NCBI GenBank assembly: GCA_018242585.1
Contig: JAFEBQ010000005.1
Span: 62,001-126,000 of the forward strand
Reading direction: 5' to 3'
DNA from: Planctomycetota bacterium
Lineage (GTDB): Bacteria > Planctomycetota > Planctomycetia > Pirellulales > PNKZ01
DNA length: 64,000 nucleotides
Shown: positions 61,003 to 64,000 of the stretch, one piece after another
How positions within the stretch are numbered: the stretch's first letter is position 1
Layout: the number at the start of each line of letters is the position of its first letter
The notes under the pieces: generated by a model
Seen by the model: the letters and a program-made list of their open reading frames with translations, nothing else
Databases searched by the model: none
Told to the model about the DNA's origin: nothing
Translations under genes and position numbers: made by a program

Positions 61003-64000
61003 AAAGCAGCTCGTTGCTATTGAAGACCACCCGACACAACGCGGCAAGCCCGTGGGTGCGGACCAGTTCTTGGCAGACGCGCGATTCTTCGTCGGCCGGC
61101 GAACGGTGATACGCGCGGCGGAACAGTTGCTCGACCTGTTTCGGCACATCATCGCCGGCGGTGTCGCGAATGCTGGCGGCGCAATCGTCGGCCGCGCGCA
61201 ACACGAAGGCGTTGTTCAACAGCGACAAGGCCTGGAGCGGCGTCGTGGTGACGGCCCGTTGCGGGGTCTTGGTCGACGGGTCGGGACAGTCGAACACGTC
61301 GAGCAGTTGGCTGCGGGCCGAACGAACCCAGGTCCGATAGATCGTGCGGCGCTGGAAGCTGCGGCCGATCGCGTCTTGCATGGTGTAGAATTGCGAGTTC
61401 CGCACGAAGGTGGTGAACTCGTAAAAGCCCGGGCCGCCCAGCGACGTGTCGAGTTGTCCCGAAATCGCCAGCAGCGTGTCGCGCAAGGTTTCGGCGTCGA
61501 GCCGTTGCGGCGATTTGCGCCACAGCAATCGGTTGCCGGCGTCGACCTTCGCGGCCGCGGCACTCAGCGCCGACGATTGCCGATAGGCCGCCGACGTGAC
61601 GATCAGGCGCTGTAGATGCTTCAAGCTGAACTTCGAGCGGACCAACTCGCCGGCCAGCCATTCGAGCAATTCCGGGTGCGACGGCCGGCCACCGTTAAAG
61701 CCGAAATCGTTCGGCGTGTCGACGAGGCCGACGCCAAAATGATAGTGCCAGAGCCGATTCACCATCACCCGGGCGAAGAGCGGATTTCGCGCGTCGGTGA
61801 TCCACTCGGCCAGTTGGCGGCGGCGGTCCATGTCGCTGGACTGCTCGTCCAGGCCGAAGTCGGCGTCGACGCCGCGCAGCGAGGCGATGCCGCCGGCGAT
61901 CACCGGTTCGCGCGGGTCGCCCGGGTTCCCCCGGTGCAATACGAAGGCCGGCTCGGGCTCGCGCGGGGCGACGGCATAGACGGTCGAGTCCTGCAAGCGC
62001 GTGAGCTGCTGCCCAAGCTGGTTGTATTCAAAGCGAAGTGATGCCCAGCGGCTGCGCTGCTCCTCGGGAATGTTCTCGCGCAGTTCTGTTTCGCTGATCT
62101 CGGTGTATTCGACGCCGGCCGAGGCGGCGACTTCGGCCGCGCCGAGGGCTCGATCGTACAGCCGCGCCCGATCGATCGCGCCGCGCAGCAGCTTGTTGCG
62201 CTCGACCGGAAAATGGCGCACGCCGAAGCTGACCTGGGCGTTATCCACGGTAAAACGGGGCGTCACGCCGGCCGAGTAGTAACGGCCATAGGGCTGACCA
62301 TCGTGATAGCCCGTCACGCGACCATCCTCGGCATAGACGATCGCCACGTGAACGAACTTGGGAGCGGCGTTTTGTTCCGGCAGCGCGCGGAAGCTTTGTG
62401 TCCGCGAGAAGTTGTTGCTGCCGGCCATCCACTGGCGCGGCTCGCGCTCGCCAAACACGATCGCGTCGAACAACTTGCCGTCGGGCGTCTGGACGGTCAT
62501 CGCGCCGCCGCCGCGCTGGTCCAAGTCGGCCAACGCGATCCAGGCTTCGAGCGTCTTGGCCTTGAGATTCTTCTTCAATAATGGCGAGGTGGCGTAGCCG
62601 CGACCGTCGAGGACCAGTTGCCCGCCACTGAACCAAGCGCCGTCGTGCAGTTCCAGGTGCAACTCGCCGACCGAATCGCGCGCGTCGTCGTTGAAGTCCC
62701 AGGCGGCGAACGGTTTCGGCGGCTCGGGCTTGGGGCTGGCGCGACGCTGGGCGAGAATCTGCTCCCGAACCGGCGCTTCGATCGACGGCAGCTCGCGCCC
62801 CAACTCGGCGCGGCGGGCTTGAAAAGCCTTTTCGTGTGCGCGCTGCTGGGCCTCGACCGCTTCGCGCGGCAGCTTGGGCTCGCCTTGTCGCACGCCCCCC
62901 AGGGCCGCGGTCAGCCGGTAATACTCGCTCTGGCGGATCGGATCGAACTTGTGATCGTGACAGCGGCTGCAATTGACCGTCAGCCCCAGAAACGTCTGGC
63001 CGACGACGCTGACCAGATCTTCGAGTTCATCCTGTCGCACGACCGCGCGCATGGCGGCGCTTTGCTGTTGTTGACCCACTTCGTCGTACGGGCCAGCCAC
63101 CAGGAAGCCAGTCGCGATCAGCGCCTCGGCATCGCCCGGTCTAAAAACGTCGCCAGCGATCTGCAACCGAACGAACTCGTCGTAAGGCAGATCCCGATTC
63201 AACGCGTCGACGACCCAATCGCGATATTGCCAGGCATTGGTCCGCAGCTTGTCGCGCTCGAAGCCTTGGCTTTCGCCGAAGCGAACCACGTCGAGCCAAT
63301 GGCGCGCCCAGCGCTGGCCATAGGCCGGCGACGCGAGCAACCGCTCGACCAGAGCTTCGTACGCGGTCGGCGAGTTGTCGTTCAGAAAGGCTTCGACCTC
63401 GGCGGGCTCGGGAGGCAGTCCCAGCAGCGCGAACGACAGCCGACGGACCAGCGTGCGGCGATCGGCCGCAGGCGATTCCGCCAGGCCAGCGGCGCCGCGC
63501 TTGGCGCTCAGGAACGTGTCGATCGGGTTCGCTGGTGCGGTGCTATTTCCTTCAGAGGGCAGTTTCGGCGGCTTGACGTTCTTCAACGGCTGCAGCGACC
63601 ACCAGTCATAGCCGGCGCGTGCTTCGGTGGTGTACTCGAGCGGGTCGAGCGCGCCGCCGGCCCAGTTTGCGCCCGATTTGATCCAGGCGCGAACCAGTTC
63701 GCGCTCGGCCGGAGTCAGCGGCGTCTTGGGGGGCATTTCGTCGCTGCTGATCCGCTGCCAGATCAGGCTCTCGTCGGGTTTGCCGGGGACCAGGGCCGGG
63801 CCGCTTTCACCGCCCCGCAGCAGGTTCTCGAGCTGCGTCAGGTCGAGCCCCGCTTGGTGCTCGCCCGGGTTGTGACAGCCGGCACAGCGCTTGGCCAGCA
63901 CGGGGCCAACCTGCCGGGCGAAATCGACCGGCTTGCTCGCGTCGGCGTTGTCGGCGGCGCGCGATTCAGCCGACGCGCCGACCGCGATGAACAGCGCAAG
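60992..64000 (-). CDS. PSCyt1-DUF1549-LamG-DUF1553 exported protein (5' end outside window)
   Basis: The frame is open to the end of the window. The last visible codons upstream encode LALFIAVGASAES, the hydrophobic tail of a signal peptide, followed by CAGCHN as the cytochrome haem motif. DUF1549 (LVRRLSFALLGLPPEPAEVE), a LamG-like region near residues 420-620 of the visible part and DUF1553 (ARVMVNRLWHYHFG) follow in the usual order. Downstream it overlaps the DUF1501 gene by 11 bp. The start codon lies a short distance beyond position 64000. It is the paralogue of 13158-16337. Confidence 0.92.
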   Translation of the reverse strand, partial: LALFIAVGASAESRAADNADASKPVDFARQVGPVLAKRCAGCHNPGEHQAGLDLTQLENLLRGGESGPALVPGKPDESLIWQRISSDEMPPKTPLTPAERELVRAWIKSGANWAGGALDPLEYTTEARAGYDWWSLQPLKNVKPPKLPSEGNSTAPANPIDTFLSAKRGAAGLAESPAADRRTLVRRLSFALLGLPPEPAEVEAFLNDNSPTAYEALVERLLASPAYGQRWARHWLDVVRFGESQGFERDKLRTNAWQYRDWVVDALNRDLPYDEFVRLQIAGDVFRPGDAEALIATGFLVAGPYDEVGQQQQSAAMRAVVRQDELEDLVSVVGQTFLGLTVNCSRCHDHKFDPIRQSEYYRLTAALGGVRQGEPKLPREAVEAQQRAHEKAFQARRAELGRELPSIEAPVREQILAQRRASPKPEPPKPFAAWDFNDDARDSVGELHLELHDGAWFSGGQLVLDGRGYATSPLLKKNLKAKTLEAWIALADLDQRGGGAMTVQTPDGKLFDAIVFGEREPRQWMAGSNNFSRTQSFRALPEQNAAPKFVHVAIVYAEDGRVTGYHDGQPYGRYYSAGVTPRFTVDNAQVSFGVRHFPVERNKLLRGAIDRARLYDRALGAAEVAASAGVEYTEISETELRENIPEEQRSRWASLRFEYNQLGQQLTRLQDSTVYAVAPREPEPAFVLHRGNPGDPREPVIAGGIASLRGVDADFGLDEQSSDMDRRRQLAEWITDARNPLFARVMVNRLWHYHFGVGLVDTPNDFGFNGGRPSHPELLEWLAGELVRSKFSLKHLQRLIVTSAAYRQSSALSAAAAKVDAGNRLLWRKSPQRLDAETLRDTLLAISGQLDTSLGGPGFYEFTTFVRNSQFYTMQDAIGRSFQRRTIYRTWVRSARSQLLDVFDCPDPSTKTPQRAVTTTPLQALSLLNNAFVLRAADDCAASIRDTAGDDVPKQVEQLFRRAYHRSPADEESRVCQELVRTHGLAALCRVVFNSNELLYVD

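Overview
The window is GC-rich bacterial chromosome from a member of the Planctomycetota, probably Pirellulales-like. The evidence is gene content: two PSCyt1-DUF1549-LamG-DUF1553 proteins each followed by a DUF1501 protein, two large PVC-type propeller/cytochrome c proteins, a DUF1080 (3-keto-disaccharide hydrolase-like) domain, a sulfatase, sialic-acid enzymes, a transmembrane Ser/Thr kinase with leucine-rich repeats, and many exported proteins with twin-arginine-like signals. Intergenic spaces carry several families of palindromic repeats. I see no rRNA, tRNA, CRISPR array, transposase or prophage structural gene.

Layout. 1-5.4 kb: end of an SbcC/YhaN-like ATPase; a SpoVG protein with an inserted zinc ribbon, downstream of ispE; a small promoter-operator-acidic protein-HTH/zinc-ribbon cassette; a CoxG-like SRPBCC protein. 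5.4-12.1 kb: phosphoglucomutase-family enzyme (GlmM-like), aldose epimerase, a membrane protein, and a creatininase-MFS transporter operon. 12.2-13.1 kb: a low-GC pocket with two small membrane proteins, bounded by perfect 26-bp inverted repeats. 13.2-20.3 kb: the first PSCyt1/DUF1501 module, pyrD and an AAA ATPase, followed by about 780 bp of packed repeats. 21.1-29.0 kb: a propeller-HEAT-cytochrome protein, an orphan antitoxin-like protein, a TetR regulator beneath a 30-bp palindrome, a DUF3500-like protein, a Gfo/Idh/MocA oxidoreductase and a HEAT-repeat protein. 29.2-38.5 kb: TIM-barrel isomerase, degenerate M19 dipeptidase, EF-hand CocE hydrolase, alpha/beta hydrolase, ion channel, PQQ-type propeller, CDF transporter, TPR protein. 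38.7-44.3 kb: a ceramidase-DUF1080 fusion and a sialidase/sialate O-acetylesterase operon. 44.7-48.3 kb: Fur regulator, small exported protein, cupin, MgtE and a two-TM protein. 48.6-52.3 kb: a 50-residue exported Cys/Arg-rich peptide, sulfatase, glycerophosphodiesterase, a sulfatase 3'-end relic and a DUF3800 gene. 52.6-64 kb: kinase-LRR protein, second propeller-cytochrome protein, and the second DUF1501/PSCyt1 module, which runs off the window.

How the genes work together: most of the window looks like a chemoheterotroph's kit for taking apart extracellular glycans and lipids (sialidase, acetylesterase, sulfatase, ceramidase, DUF1080, CocE, glycerophosphodiesterase) plus exported haem proteins, mixed with housekeeping genes (ispE, spoVG, glmM-like, pyrD, mgtE). 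Features not explained by ordinary annotation are: the HTH cassette at 4.2-4.9 kb; the mini-protein at 48.6 kb; two places where the 3' end of a gene reappears beyond a neighbouring gene (sulfatase and sialate O-acetylesterase); the inverted-repeat-bounded pocket at 12.2-13.1 kb; and enzymes with altered catalytic residues (PyrD, M19, CDF, AAA, ion channel).
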